Source: CF-46 sp042408445 (GTDB lineage Bacteria; Chloroflexota; Limnocylindria; Limnocylindrales; CSP1-4). Taken from it: 60,935 bases of DNA. The notes below the pieces were generated by a model. That model was not told where the DNA came from, ran no database searches, and saw only the letters and a program-made list of their open reading frames with translations. Shown one piece after another: positions 49,971 through 58,038 of this stretch. Within the stretch, counting starts at the first letter, position 1. Each line of letters begins with the position of its first letter. The stretch spans positions 1 through 60,935 of the forward strand of contig JBHORC010000002.1 in NCBI GenBank assembly GCA_042408445.1. Direction: 5' to 3'. The translations under genes and the position numbers were made by a program.

Positions 49971-50918
49971 GTGAACGCGACGGACTTCCTCGCCGACCTC
50001 GAGGCGAGGCCGACCGTCCTGGAGGCGCTGGCGACCGCGTTCGAGTCCCGTGACCCGTTCGCGGACGTGCCGAGGGACGTCGACCGGGTGCTGTTCCTCG
50101 GCATGGGCTCGTCGCGCTTCGCGGCCCTCGACGCGGCCGTGGACCTGCGGTCGGCAGGCATCGCGGCGATCGCCGAGTACGCCTCGGTCGAGACGTCGTT
50201 CCCGCCGGACCGACGAACGCTTGTCGTCGCGATCTCGGCGACCGGCGAGAGCGCCGAGACGCTCGCCGCGGTCGAGCGCTATCGCGGCGTCTCGCCGATC
50301 CTCGCGATCACGAACGAGACCACCTCGTCGCTGGGACGATCGGGCGGCATCGTGATCGAGATGCTCGCCGGCGAGGAGCGGGGCGGCGTCGCCTCCCAGA
50401 CCTTCCTCCACACCTCGCTGCTGCTCCGGGCGCTCCGCGTGCGCCTCCTCGGGATCACGGAGGACATGGCGGGCCTCACGCGGAACGTGGCAGCCGCGTC
50501 GGCGCGGCTCCTCGACAGCCGCGACGCGTGGCTCCCCGAGGTGACAGCCGCGATCGACGGCGCCGCACCCATCTTCCTGATCGGTCCGGCTGCCCGGCTG
50601 GGCACGATCGAGCAGGGCGCGCTCATGGTCCGCGAGGGTCCACGCCGCCCGGCGTTCGCGTCGGAGACCGGCGACTGGGCCCACGTCGACGTGTACCTCA
50701 CCACGACCGTCGACTACCGGGCGGTGCTGTTCACGGGCTCCCGGTGGGACGGCCTGGCGCTCGACTGGCTGACGCGGCGCAACGCGACGGTCGTCGCTGT
50801 CGGCCGGCCTGTTGACGGTGCTCGGGTCACCGTTGCCCTTCCAGACGATCCGTTGCTCGCCCGTTTCACCGGGATCCTCGTGCCGGAGCTCGTCGCGGCC
50901 CGCTGGTGGCTCGGCTGA
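49971..50918 (+). CDS. SIS domain sugar-isomerase-like protein
   Basis: 315 aa with two SIS domains. The first shows LFLGMGSSRFAALDAA and LVVAISATGESAETLAAVERY; the second FLIGPAARLGTIEQGALMVREGPRRPAFASETGDWAHVDV. This is the isomerase half of the glucosamine-6-phosphate synthase-like or FrlB-type family, without the glutaminase domain. The GTG start lacks a clear Shine-Dalgarno. It lies 79 bp downstream of the maltokinase-like gene. The reaction is probably isomerisation or deamination of an amino-sugar phosphate, substrate unknown. Confidence 0.82.
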   Translation: MNATDFLADLEARPTVLEALATAFESRDPFADVPRDVDRVLFLGMGSSRFAALDAAVDLRSAGIAAIAEYASVETSFPPDRRTLVVAISATGESAETLAAVERYRGVSPILAITNETTSSLGRSGGIVIEMLAGEERGGVASQTFLHTSLLLRALRVRLLGITEDMAGLTRNVAAASARLLDSRDAWLPEVTAAIDGAAPIFLIGPAARLGTIEQGALMVREGPRRPAFASETGDWAHVDVYLTTTVDYRAVLFTGSRWDGLALDWLTRRNATVVAVGRPVDGARVTVALPDDPLLARFTGILVPELVAARWWLG

Positions 50919-50954
50919 GCTGACAACCGCCGCGGCCGGCGGTCTGGCGGAGGG

Positions 50955-51551
50955 TCAGCGCTTCACGCGGTAGTCGATGAACGTCGCGAACGGCGACTGG
51001 CGGACGCCCAGATGCTCGAGCTCGATCCGATCCTCGAAGCCGTCGAAGAGACGCTTCCCACCGCCGAGCACGATTGGCGCGACGATGATCGTGAGCTCGT
51101 CGACGACTCCGGCCGCCAGCGCCTGGCGAATCGTCTCTGCGCCGCCCATCACGTTGACGTCCTTGTCGCCGGCCGCGACCCGAGCCTGCGAGATCGCCTC
51201 ATCGAGGCTCCCGACGAACCGGAACTCGTCCCCGGCCGGCTGCTCCTCGGGGCGGTGGGTCAGGATGTAGACGGGCAGGCCCCACGGGTTGCGGTCGCCC
51301 CAATGCTCCGCCGACTCGTATGTCCAGCGGCCGGCGATCACCGCGCCGAGGCCGCTCATCGCCTGGTCGAGCCACGCCTTGTCCTCGCCGGTCGCCTCGC
51401 CCTTCGGCTCCTCGTCGTAATCCCACGGCCCGCCGAAGACCCACGAATGGAGGGCGGTTCCGCCCTCGCCGAGCCCTCGACCAGGTCCGTCGTTCGGTCC
51501 GACGATGTAGCCGTCGACCGAGGTCGTGATTCCGGCGGTGATCTTGCCCAT
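50955..51551 (-). CDS. Dihydrofolate reductase-like family protein (RibD C-terminal type)
   Basis: 198 aa. The pattern is typical: TTSVDGYIVGPNDGPG, VIAGRWTYESAEHWG, VNVMGGAETIRQALAAGVVDELTIIVAPIVLGGGKRLF. Members reduce pterins or related substrates with NADPH; the true substrate is unknown. AGGAGG precedes the ATG. It is divergent from the paaR operon. Confidence 0.88.
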   Translation of the reverse strand: MGKITAGITTSVDGYIVGPNDGPGRGLGEGGTALHSWVFGGPWDYDEEPKGEATGEDKAWLDQAMSGLGAVIAGRWTYESAEHWGDRNPWGLPVYILTHRPEEQPAGDEFRFVGSLDEAISQARVAAGDKDVNVMGGAETIRQALAAGVVDELTIIVAPIVLGGGKRLFDGFEDRIELEHLGVRQSPFATFIDYRVKR

Positions 51552-51681
51552 CGTGTCGCCTCCTGTTCATCCGTTGCCAGTCAGACGACCGGTCACCCGC
51601 CAACTCATCGGTCCGGAGCTCGTTCCGTCGTCCGTCGAGGGTCGAACGCACGCAAGGGACATGACCGCGCACGCACCGGAC

Positions 51682-51710
51682 TTGACCTAACGATCGTTCG
51701 GTCGGATCAT
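51682..51710 (+). promoter_or_regulatory. paaR promoter, leaderless type
   Basis: TTGACC (51682-51687) and GATCAT (51705-51710) are spaced 17 nt. The -10 ends 6 nt before the paaR ATG, so transcription probably starts at or beside the start codon. The paaR operator lies inside the spacer. Confidence 0.6.
51687..51700. promoter_or_regulatory. PaaR-type operator
   Basis: CTAACGATCGTTCG contains the perfect palindrome AACGATCGTT. It fits the consensus CNAACGNNCGTTNG that I recall for the Thermus PaaR repressor. Position within the promoter spacer implies steric repression relieved by phenylacetyl-CoA. Confidence 0.6.
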
Positions 51711-51716
51711 GCGCGG

Positions 51717-52307
51717 ATGATCGAGACCGGGACACGACGTCGCGAGATCGACGAGGTCGCCAGCGAGCTGTTCCACGCGAACGGCTACGCGGCCACGAGC
51801 GTCCGCGACATCGCCAAGGCGCTGGATATCCAGGCCGCCAGCATGTACGCCCATGTCGCCTCCAAGGAGGACGTCCTCTGGTCGATCGTCGACCGGGCCG
51901 CCCGCACGTTCGAGACGGCGGCGACATCGGCGATCGCCGACTCGAGCAGCGTCGATCCCGTCGATCGTCTTGCCGCCCTCGTCGAGGCCCACGTCGAGGT
52001 CGTCACCGCCGATCCGCGGCGATCGAGCGTGTTCGTGACCGAGTGGCGCCACCTGTCCGCCGCGCGGCGCGACGAGATCGCCGACCGTCGCGACGCCTAC
52101 GAAGCGCGTTTCCGCGACACGATTCGGGAGGGCATCGCGGTCGGGGCGTTTCGGGCGACGGATCCCGCCCTCGCCGCGACGTTCATCCTCACCGCGCTCA
52201 ACGGGATCGCCACCTGGTACCGGCCCGACGGCCGCCTCTCCGCGGATCGGATCGCCGACCACTACGTCGAGCTCGCCCTGCGCTCCCTGTCGGAGGACCA
52301 CCGATGA
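51717..52307 (+). CDS. paaR: TetR family regulator, probable PaaR
   Basis: 196 aa. The N-terminal helix-turn-helix is clear: EIDEVASELFHANGYAATSVRDIAKALDIQAASMYAHVASKEDVLWSIV. The C-terminal ligand domain (about 60-190) is helical. The gene shares ATGA with paaA and is the first gene of the paa operon. An AACGATCGTT operator sits in its own promoter, implying autorepression. In characterised PaaR proteins the inducer is phenylacetyl-CoA; that role here is inferred from position. Confidence 0.82.
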   Translation: MIETGTRRREIDEVASELFHANGYAATSVRDIAKALDIQAASMYAHVASKEDVLWSIVDRAARTFETAATSAIADSSSVDPVDRLAALVEAHVEVVTADPRRSSVFVTEWRHLSAARRDEIADRRDAYEARFRDTIREGIAVGAFRATDPALAATFILTALNGIATWYRPDGRLSADRIADHYVELALRSLSEDHR

Positions 52308-53296
52308 CCGACCCGCTCGCCCTCGACCCGGTGCTCCCCGCCCGGGAACGGAGCCAGCTCCCGTTCAACGACGACGCCCTCGACCACGACGAGCGCTACC
52401 GGGCGTTCGAGGAGCACGTCGTCGGTGGCGGCAAGGTCGAGGCGACCGACTGGATGCCGGACGAGTACCGGACGCAGGTCCTGCGATTCGTCGAGATGCA
52501 CGCGAACAGCGAGCTGATGGGCGTGCTTCCCGAGCGCGAGTGGATCATGCGGGCCCCGACGCTCCGCCGGAAGCTGGCGCTGACCGCCAAGGTCCAGGAC
52601 GAGGTCGGTCATGCGCAGCTGCTCTACCGGGTCGCGGAGGATCTCGGCAAGCCCCGCGAGGCGATGATCCAGGACCTGCTCGCGGGCACGACGAAGTTCC
52701 ACAACGTCTTCCACTACCCGACGAAGAGCTGGGCCGACATCGGGATCATCGCCTGGCTCGTCGACGCGGCCGCGATCGTCGCCCAGCAGGCCCTCCGCGA
52801 CTCCAGCTACGCGCCGTACGCCCGGACGATGCGGAAGATCTGCTGGGAGGAGAGCGTCCACATCATGCACGGGCGCGACGTCGTGGTGACGATGGCGACC
52901 GGGACCGCGAGCCAGCGGGCGGCGATCCAGGAGGCGCTGGATCGGTGGTGGGGGCCGCTCATGCAGATGCACGGGCCGCGCAGCGACCGGTCGAAGGATC
53001 GCGACATCCACTGGCGGATCAAGGCGAAGACGAGCGAGGAGCTGCGCCAGGAGTTCCTCGGGATCTACGTCCCGCGGATCCGCGAGCTGGGGCTCGTGAT
53101 CCCGGACCCGGAGCTCCATCACGACTCGGCCGCGGGCGCCTGGCGGTACGCCGAACCGGACTGGAACGAGCTGCGAACGGTCGTCACGAACCACGGCCCG
53201 AAATCCGAGGAGCGGCTCCAGTTCCGGCGCGACCACTGGGCGGCAACCCAATGGGTCCGGGACGCGATCCTCGGGGCGCCGAGGGCGGTCGCGTGA
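52304..53296 (+). CDS. paaA: 1,2-phenylacetyl-CoA epoxidase, catalytic subunit PaaA
   Basis: 330 aa, typical length. The di-iron ferritin-like fold keeps ExxH in KVQDEVGHAQ and a second set in WEESVHIMHGRDV, giving the metal ligands. RERxxY-like residues and the C-terminal WNELRTVVTNHGPKSEERL are family features. It forms the PaaAC heterodimer that inserts oxygen into the phenylacetyl-CoA ring. The ATG overlaps the paaR stop (ATGA) and the paaB GTG overlaps its stop. The normal electron donor, PaaE, is not in the window. Confidence 0.95.
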   Translation: MTDPLALDPVLPARERSQLPFNDDALDHDERYRAFEEHVVGGGKVEATDWMPDEYRTQVLRFVEMHANSELMGVLPEREWIMRAPTLRRKLALTAKVQDEVGHAQLLYRVAEDLGKPREAMIQDLLAGTTKFHNVFHYPTKSWADIGIIAWLVDAAAIVAQQALRDSSYAPYARTMRKICWEESVHIMHGRDVVVTMATGTASQRAAIQEALDRWWGPLMQMHGPRSDRSKDRDIHWRIKAKTSEELRQEFLGIYVPRIRELGLVIPDPELHHDSAAGAWRYAEPDWNELRTVVTNHGPKSEERLQFRRDHWAATQWVRDAILGAPRAVA

Positions 53297-53643
53297 CGAC
53301 ACCCGCCGCGGACGCCGTCGGAGGCACCGTCCTCGAGCCGTGGGAGGTGTTCCGTCGCGAGAAGGACGGCGACCCGATGCGTCACGGCGGCTCGGTGATG
53401 GCACCGGACGCGACCCTCGCGCTTCACTACGCCCGGGAGATGTTCAGCCGGCGCCAGGAGAGCGTCCACCTCTGGGTCGTTCGGCGGGCCGACATCCACG
53501 ACCTCGCGGATCCGGATCTCCTCCAGCCGCCGCTCGACCGGTCGTTCAAGAAGCCCGGCGGGTACGTGATGCGCGACAAGCTCGCGGCGGCTCGCGAGGT
53601 GAGCGGCCAGGCGAAGCCGCGTGCCAACGCCGGCGACCGATGA
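53293..53643 (+). CDS. paaB: Phenylacetyl-CoA epoxidase subunit PaaB
   Basis: 116 aa. EPWEVFRREKDGDPMRHGGSVMAPDATLALHYAREMFSRRQESVHLWVV is diagnostic. PaaB is a structural bridge between PaaAC heterodimers. It starts GTG overlapping paaA by 4 bp and ends overlapping paaC by 4 bp (ATGA). Confidence 0.94.
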   Translation: MTTPAADAVGGTVLEPWEVFRREKDGDPMRHGGSVMAPDATLALHYAREMFSRRQESVHLWVVRRADIHDLADPDLLQPPLDRSFKKPGGYVMRDKLAAAREVSGQAKPRANAGDR

Positions 53644-54482
53644 CGGCATTCGACGGCATCGAGCCGATCGCGATGGACTTCACGGGCGGCGGTGACGGCC
53701 GGGTCCGCGCCCTGTCGCTGCTCCTGCTGTCCATGGCCGACGACGAGTTCGTGATCGGCTTCAGCGACTCGGAGTGGACCGGGATCGGCCCGATCCTCGA
53801 GGAGGACGTCGCGATCAGCTCGCTCGCCCAGGACGAGCTGGGTCACGCCCAGGCGCTGTACCGACTGTTCGTCGAGGTCGCTCCCGACACGGGCTCGGCG
53901 ACGACGGAGTCGCCGACGTTCGCCGACGCGGACGCCGTCGCGTACGACCGCCCGCCGGAGGGCTATTACCACGCGCGGCTGCTCGATCATCCACGCGGCG
54001 ACTGGGCGATGACGATCGCCCGTCGCTGGCTGTACGAAACCGCAGACGCGGCGCGTCTCGAGGCGCTCGCGGAGTCGTCGCACGAGCCGCTCCGCGAGCT
54101 CGTCGGCAAGCTCCGCCGGGAGGAGCGCTATCACCGGATGCACATCGACGCCTGGCTCGATCGGCTCGCGAACGGCGGCGCCGACGCGCGCGGCCGGCTC
54201 GCCGCGGCGCTCGAGGAGCTGGCGCCGGATGCCGGGACGGTCCTCGCGCCACTCCCCGGGGAGGCGGCACTCGTCCGCCACGCGATCCTCGCTGAGCCGT
54301 TCGCAGCGATCGAGGCCCGATGGCGAGCCGCGGCGGACGAGACGCTCGACGGTCTCCGGCTCGCCCCGCTCCCGCCGACCGCCGATCCGGATGCTGCGCG
54401 GACCAACCACTCGGCGGCATTCCGCGCCCTCCACGACGAGTTCACGTCCGTGCGGCGTTCCGAGGCCGGGGCGACGTGGTGA
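53640..54482 (+). CDS. paaC: Phenylacetyl-CoA epoxidase subunit PaaC
   Basis: 280 aa ferritin-like subunit. LLLLSMADDEFVIGFSDSEWTGIGPILEEDVAISSLAQDELGHAQALYRL contains the degenerate ExxH motif. Later WLYETADAARLEAL and REERYHRMHIDAWLDRL are family-typical. PaaC is the non-catalytic partner that scaffolds PaaA. Coupled on both sides by 4-bp overlaps. Confidence 0.94.
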   Translation: MTAFDGIEPIAMDFTGGGDGRVRALSLLLLSMADDEFVIGFSDSEWTGIGPILEEDVAISSLAQDELGHAQALYRLFVEVAPDTGSATTESPTFADADAVAYDRPPEGYYHARLLDHPRGDWAMTIARRWLYETADAARLEALAESSHEPLRELVGKLRREERYHRMHIDAWLDRLANGGADARGRLAAALEELAPDAGTVLAPLPGEAALVRHAILAEPFAAIEARWRAAADETLDGLRLAPLPPTADPDAARTNHSAAFRALHDEFTSVRRSEAGATW

Positions 54483-54976
54483 TCCGCTCGTCGATGCCGC
54501 CCCTCGGCCTCGTCCCGGCGGCGCCGGTCGTCTCGGAGGCGGCCGTCCGCGCGTCCCTCGCCCGCGTCGTCGACCCCGAGATTCCGACCGTCTCGATCGT
54601 CGACCTCGGTCTCGTGCACGAGGTGGCCGTCGACGGGCGCAGCATCCGCGTCCGACTGCTTCCGACCTTTGTCGCGTGCCCTGCGCTCGAGGTGATCCGC
54701 GGTGAGGTCGAGCGAGCGCTCGCTCGCTTCGGTCGCCCCGTCGTTGTCGACTTCACGTTCGAGGTCCCGTGGACCACCGAGCGGCTGACCGACGCCGGCC
54801 GCCGTGGACTTCGCGCCGCGGGGATCGCTTCACCCGGCGATCCCGCGAGCGTCCGCTGCCCCTACTGCGACTCGCCCCGGGTCGCGATGGACAGCGCCTT
54901 CGGCCCGACGCTCTGTCGATCGCTCTACTACTGCCGCGGCTGTCGGCAGCCCTTCGAGGCGTTCAAGCCCGTCTGA
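54479..54976 (+). CDS. paaD: Phenylacetate degradation protein PaaD
   Basis: 165 aa. The N-terminal DUF59/MIP18 domain reads VDPEIPTVSIVDLGLVHEV and LLPTFVACPALEVI. The C-terminal zinc or Fe-S site is CPYCDS with YYCRGCRQPFEAFK, four Cys. PaaD is needed for maturation of the epoxidase, probably for iron-sulfur assembly of its reductase. Two GTG codons adjoin; I chose the one overlapping paaC by GTGA. Confidence 0.93.
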   Translation: MIRSSMPPLGLVPAAPVVSEAAVRASLARVVDPEIPTVSIVDLGLVHEVAVDGRSIRVRLLPTFVACPALEVIRGEVERALARFGRPVVVDFTFEVPWTTERLTDAGRRGLRAAGIASPGDPASVRCPYCDSPRVAMDSAFGPTLCRSLYYCRGCRQPFEAFKPV

Positions 54977-55238
54977 CGGCGCAGTTCGGTGCGGGCTGTC
55001 ACCGTCGGCCCCGTTGATAGGTCCATTCAATGATTCGGGTGGGTGCGCGGGCGCTCCCGGGGTCACCGACCGGTTTCGCTGTGCCCGCGTGCCAGGCGTG
55101 CGCCGGGCAGGACGATTGCCTGGTGCCTATCCGCGACGCTTCGGACGCGGTACCTTTTGGCTGACGTGCTATGTCGCGTCGCCATCATCTGCGCCGAATC
55201 AGGCGCGCGAACCGGGTGGGACGAAAGGGAATGGTCCG

Positions 55239-55880
55239 ATGAAGCGTCGGTTGCTCGCGGTGCCGTTGGGGCTCATGCTCGCCTTGTGGACGGTGGGTTC
55301 GGCCCTCGCCACGACACCCGAAGGTACGGTGACCGTCGACACCGACGGCTGCAACTTCACGGTGAACATCTCGCTCCCGGACAAGCCCGCGGTCGTGGGC
55401 TGGGTCGTGAAGGAGTTCCGGAACGGCAACTGGTTCAAGGGGGCGACCGTCCTCAGCGGATCCGGCACGGTTGACGCGAACGGCGACCTGACGGTCGGAC
55501 CGAACACCCTTCCCGAGGGTCACTACACGGTCGCCGTCGACGACGAGACGCCGGTCGACCAGTCGGCGATCGTGACCGAGTTCACGCTCTCGTGCCCCGC
55601 CTCGTCCGAGTCGGTTCCGCCGAGCCAGTCGGTCGCGCCGAGTGACTCCGAGCTTCCGACGAGCGGGAGCCCCTCGCCGACCGGGAACACGCTCCCGGCC
55701 GAGGGCACCCCGGGCAATGTCACCCCGCCGCCGACCGATAGTGGCCCGATCAGCACCGGCTCTGACGACGCCGGGGCGCGCCTCGCGCTCATCGGCCTCG
55801 CCGGCCTGATCGTCGGCTCGCTGTTCGCCGCCCGGGCGGCTCGGCCGACCGCGCGGGTTCGCCGGCCCGACGACCGGTAA
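55239..55880 (+). CDS. Secreted surface protein with C-terminal membrane anchor
   Basis: 213 aa. A signal peptide (LLAVPLGLMLALWTVGSALA, cleavage near 25) leads to an Ig-like beta domain of about 100 residues with two Cys (DGCNFTVNISLP...FTLSCP), which may form a disulfide. A Ser/Pro/Thr-rich linker (SVPPSQSVAPSDSELPTSGSPSP) follows, then a hydrophobic segment (LALIGLAGLIVGSLFAARAA) and a basic tail. This is the layout of a wall- or membrane-tethered surface protein. Function unknown. No Shine-Dalgarno of good strength. It separates paaD from paaH. Confidence 0.72.
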   Translation: MKRRLLAVPLGLMLALWTVGSALATTPEGTVTVDTDGCNFTVNISLPDKPAVVGWVVKEFRNGNWFKGATVLSGSGTVDANGDLTVGPNTLPEGHYTVAVDDETPVDQSAIVTEFTLSCPASSESVPPSQSVAPSDSELPTSGSPSPTGNTLPAEGTPGNVTPPPTDSGPISTGSDDAGARLALIGLAGLIVGSLFAARAARPTARVRRPDDR

Positions 55881-55911
55881 CACGCCCCCCGATCGGGGCC
55901 GAGCCGAGCGC

Positions 55912-57099
55912 TTGGTCCCGGCCGGGTCGCCGGCTCCACCAGACGCCGCCTCGCGCCCACTCGCCCTGATCGGCGTGGTGGGCGCCGGCGTGATGGGCGC
56001 CGGAATCAGCCAGCTCGCCCTCGAGGCGGGTCACGAGGTCGTCCTCCACGACGTGGACGAGGCGGCACTCGGCCGCGCCCGGGATCGAATCGCCGATGGT
56101 CTTGGCCGGCGAGCGGCCCGGGTCGCCGCGGACGATCCTGGCGGCGCCGAAGCCTGGGTCGAGGCACGACTCGCTCGTTTGCGCGGCTCTGACGTCCTCG
56201 AGCAGCTGGCCGACGAGGCGGACGTCGTCATCGAGGCGGCGCAGGAGTCGCTGCCGCTCAAGCAGACGATCTTCCGGGCCCTCGATTCGGTCGCAGATCC
56301 CGCCGTGATCCTTGCGACGAACACCAGCGCCCTGTCGGTCGCCGCCATCGCGACCGCGACCCTGCATCCGGAGCGCGTTGTCGGCCTCCATTTCTTCAAC
56401 CCAGCCCCTGTGATGCCGCTGGTCGAGGTCGTCGCGGCTCCAGGGACCTCTGAGCAGGTCGTCGCGGACGCAACCGCCCTGGTGTCGTCGTGGGGCCGGA
56501 CCGCCGTCCGCTCCGCCGACGCGCCCGGGTTCATCGTGAACCGGGTGAACCGGCCGTTCACGATCGAGGCGCTCCGGATCCTCGAGGAGGGGAGCGCGAC
56601 GGTCGAGGCCGTCGACGATGCGATGCGCGCGGCGGGGTTCCCGCTCGGGCCGTTCGAGCTGATGGACCTGACCGGGGTCGACGTGACGGCCGCGGCGGCA
56701 ACCGGGATCTGGGAAGGCCTCGGACGGCCGGACCGGCTCCGGCCGTCACGGATCCAGACCGAGCTCGCGGAGGCGGGCCGTCTCGGCCGGAAGACCGGCG
56801 AGGGGTTCTACCGGTACGCCGGGGGGCGTCGAGGCGAGGTCGCAGCGCGGTTCGCCGCCCGGGGGGTCACGGCCGGCGCCGGCGGCCCGGATGCGAGCCA
56901 CGGCGCCGATGCCTCAGGAGCCATGGACGCGGCCGCGATCCAGCGGCGCATCCTCGACGCGATCGATGCCGAGGCGCGGCTCGCGGCCGCCGACGACGTT
57001 GCCTCACCGGCAGACATCGACCTCGCCCTCCGGCTCGGCGCCAGCCATCCCCAGGGACCGTTCGAGCGGATGGCGGCCGCCGCCCGCGATCGCGGCTAG
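55912..57099 (+). CDS. paaH: 3-hydroxyacyl-CoA dehydrogenase, PaaH-like
   Basis: 395 aa. NAD-binding GAGVMGAGISQLALEAGHEVVLHD; catalytic region VVGLHFFNPAPVMPLVEVV with the active His/Asn; APGFIVNRVNRPF. Two C-terminal 3HCDH domains are present (about 185-285 and 330-390), as in PaaH. It oxidises 3-hydroxyadipyl-CoA to 3-oxoadipyl-CoA. The TTG start is unusual and has no Shine-Dalgarno; in-frame GTG codons near 55976 would cut the Rossmann strand. Located between paaD and paaJ. Confidence 0.85.
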   Translation: MVPAGSPAPPDAASRPLALIGVVGAGVMGAGISQLALEAGHEVVLHDVDEAALGRARDRIADGLGRRAARVAADDPGGAEAWVEARLARLRGSDVLEQLADEADVVIEAAQESLPLKQTIFRALDSVADPAVILATNTSALSVAAIATATLHPERVVGLHFFNPAPVMPLVEVVAAPGTSEQVVADATALVSSWGRTAVRSADAPGFIVNRVNRPFTIEALRILEEGSATVEAVDDAMRAAGFPLGPFELMDLTGVDVTAAAATGIWEGLGRPDRLRPSRIQTELAEAGRLGRKTGEGFYRYAGGRRGEVAARFAARGVTAGAGGPDASHGADASGAMDAAAIQRRILDAIDAEARLAAADDVASPADIDLALRLGASHPQGPFERMAAAARDRG

Positions 57100-57275
57100 G
57101 CGATCTCCGTCTCCGAATACGTCGCTCGGGCGAGCCGGACCCCGCGGTCGATCATGAATGCGATGATCGCAGGCCGCGTCACCGGCTGCGTGCAATGGAC
57201 CGGCAACGCAGCATGTCTAGACTGACCTCGACTCGCCGCGGCTCGACGCGGCGGCTGCCTCTCGGAGGGTCCTCC

Positions 57276-57947
57276 ATGCGTCGAATTGCTGCGGCCGCGC
57301 TCGTCGGCCTCGTTGTCGTGCTCTGGGGTTGTGGGGCCGCCGCGACGCCGATCCCCGCGACCAGCGCCGCCGCGTCGATTGCGCCTTCGACCGCCCCCTC
57401 GACGGCTGAGTCCACGGGCTCCTCCTCCGAGCCGTCGACGGCCGAGGCGAGCGCGGAGGCGTCGGCCGCCGAACCGTCCACGGCGGAAGCGAGCTTCGCG
57501 ATCCCGAGCTTCGTCCTGCCGAGCGCTGCCAAGGATCTCGAGGCGCTGTTGCCGAACACGATCTGTGGCGCGCAGGCGATCAAGGGGAGCATGACCGGCG
57601 CCCAGTTCATGACGGCCGGGACGGCCGAATTCCAGCGGGTCCTCACCGCGCTCGGGAAGCAGCCGTCGGACGTCGCGTTCGCGATCGCCGGGTCGACCGG
57701 CGGGTGCACCGCGGGCATCTTCCGGATCAAGGGCGTCGACTCGGCCGTCCTGGAAGCGGCGTTCCTGTCCGAGGAGCAGAAGCAGGGCAAGGCCTACACG
57801 AAGTCGACGGTCGGGGGCAAGAGCGTCTACAGCGAAACCGCGACCGGGGCAACCGTGATGTACGTGTACTTCGCCGGAGACGCAGCGATCTTCGTCCAGG
57901 CGAAGGACGCGGCGAGCGCAGCCCAGATCCTGCAGCAGTTGCCCTGA
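57276..57947 (+). CDS. Predicted lipoprotein
   Basis: 223 aa. A lipobox VLWGC gives lipidated Cys19. A 50-residue Ser/Thr/Ala/Glu-rich linker (APSTAPSTAESTGSSSEPST) precedes a compact domain of about 150 residues: LLPNTICGAQAIKGSMTGAQFM, GSTGGCTAGIFRIKG, MYVYFAGDAAIFVQAKD. Two Cys may form a disulfide. GGAGGG is well placed. Function unrecognised; a sensing or adhesion role is speculative. Confidence 0.75.
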   Translation: MRRIAAAALVGLVVVLWGCGAAATPIPATSAAASIAPSTAPSTAESTGSSSEPSTAEASAEASAAEPSTAEASFAIPSFVLPSAAKDLEALLPNTICGAQAIKGSMTGAQFMTAGTAEFQRVLTALGKQPSDVAFAIAGSTGGCTAGIFRIKGVDSAVLEAAFLSEEQKQGKAYTKSTVGGKSVYSETATGATVMYVYFAGDAAIFVQAKDAASAAQILQQLP

Positions 57948-57995
57948 CCCGTCCGCGGGGCGGCGACTCGGCGGGGTCGCAAGACGCGGGGCGCG

Positions 57996-58012
57996 GCGGG
58001 CCGACGGCCCGC
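57996..58012. terminator. Small GC hairpin between the lipoprotein and thiolase genes
   Basis: GCGGGCC at 57996-58002 pairs perfectly with GGCCCGC at 58006-58012 around a 3-nt loop. It may terminate the lipoprotein transcript just before the thiolase promoter. Confidence 0.4.
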
Positions 58013-58026
58013 ATCGCGGCCGCCCA

Positions 58027-58032
58027 TACAAT
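58027..58032 (+). promoter_or_regulatory. Leaderless-type -10 box before paaJ
   Basis: TACAAT lies 6 nt before the paaJ ATG (58039) with no Shine-Dalgarno. Same sequence as the box before the LolA-like and fumC genes. Confidence 0.55.
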
Positions 58033-58038
58033 CGGGCG

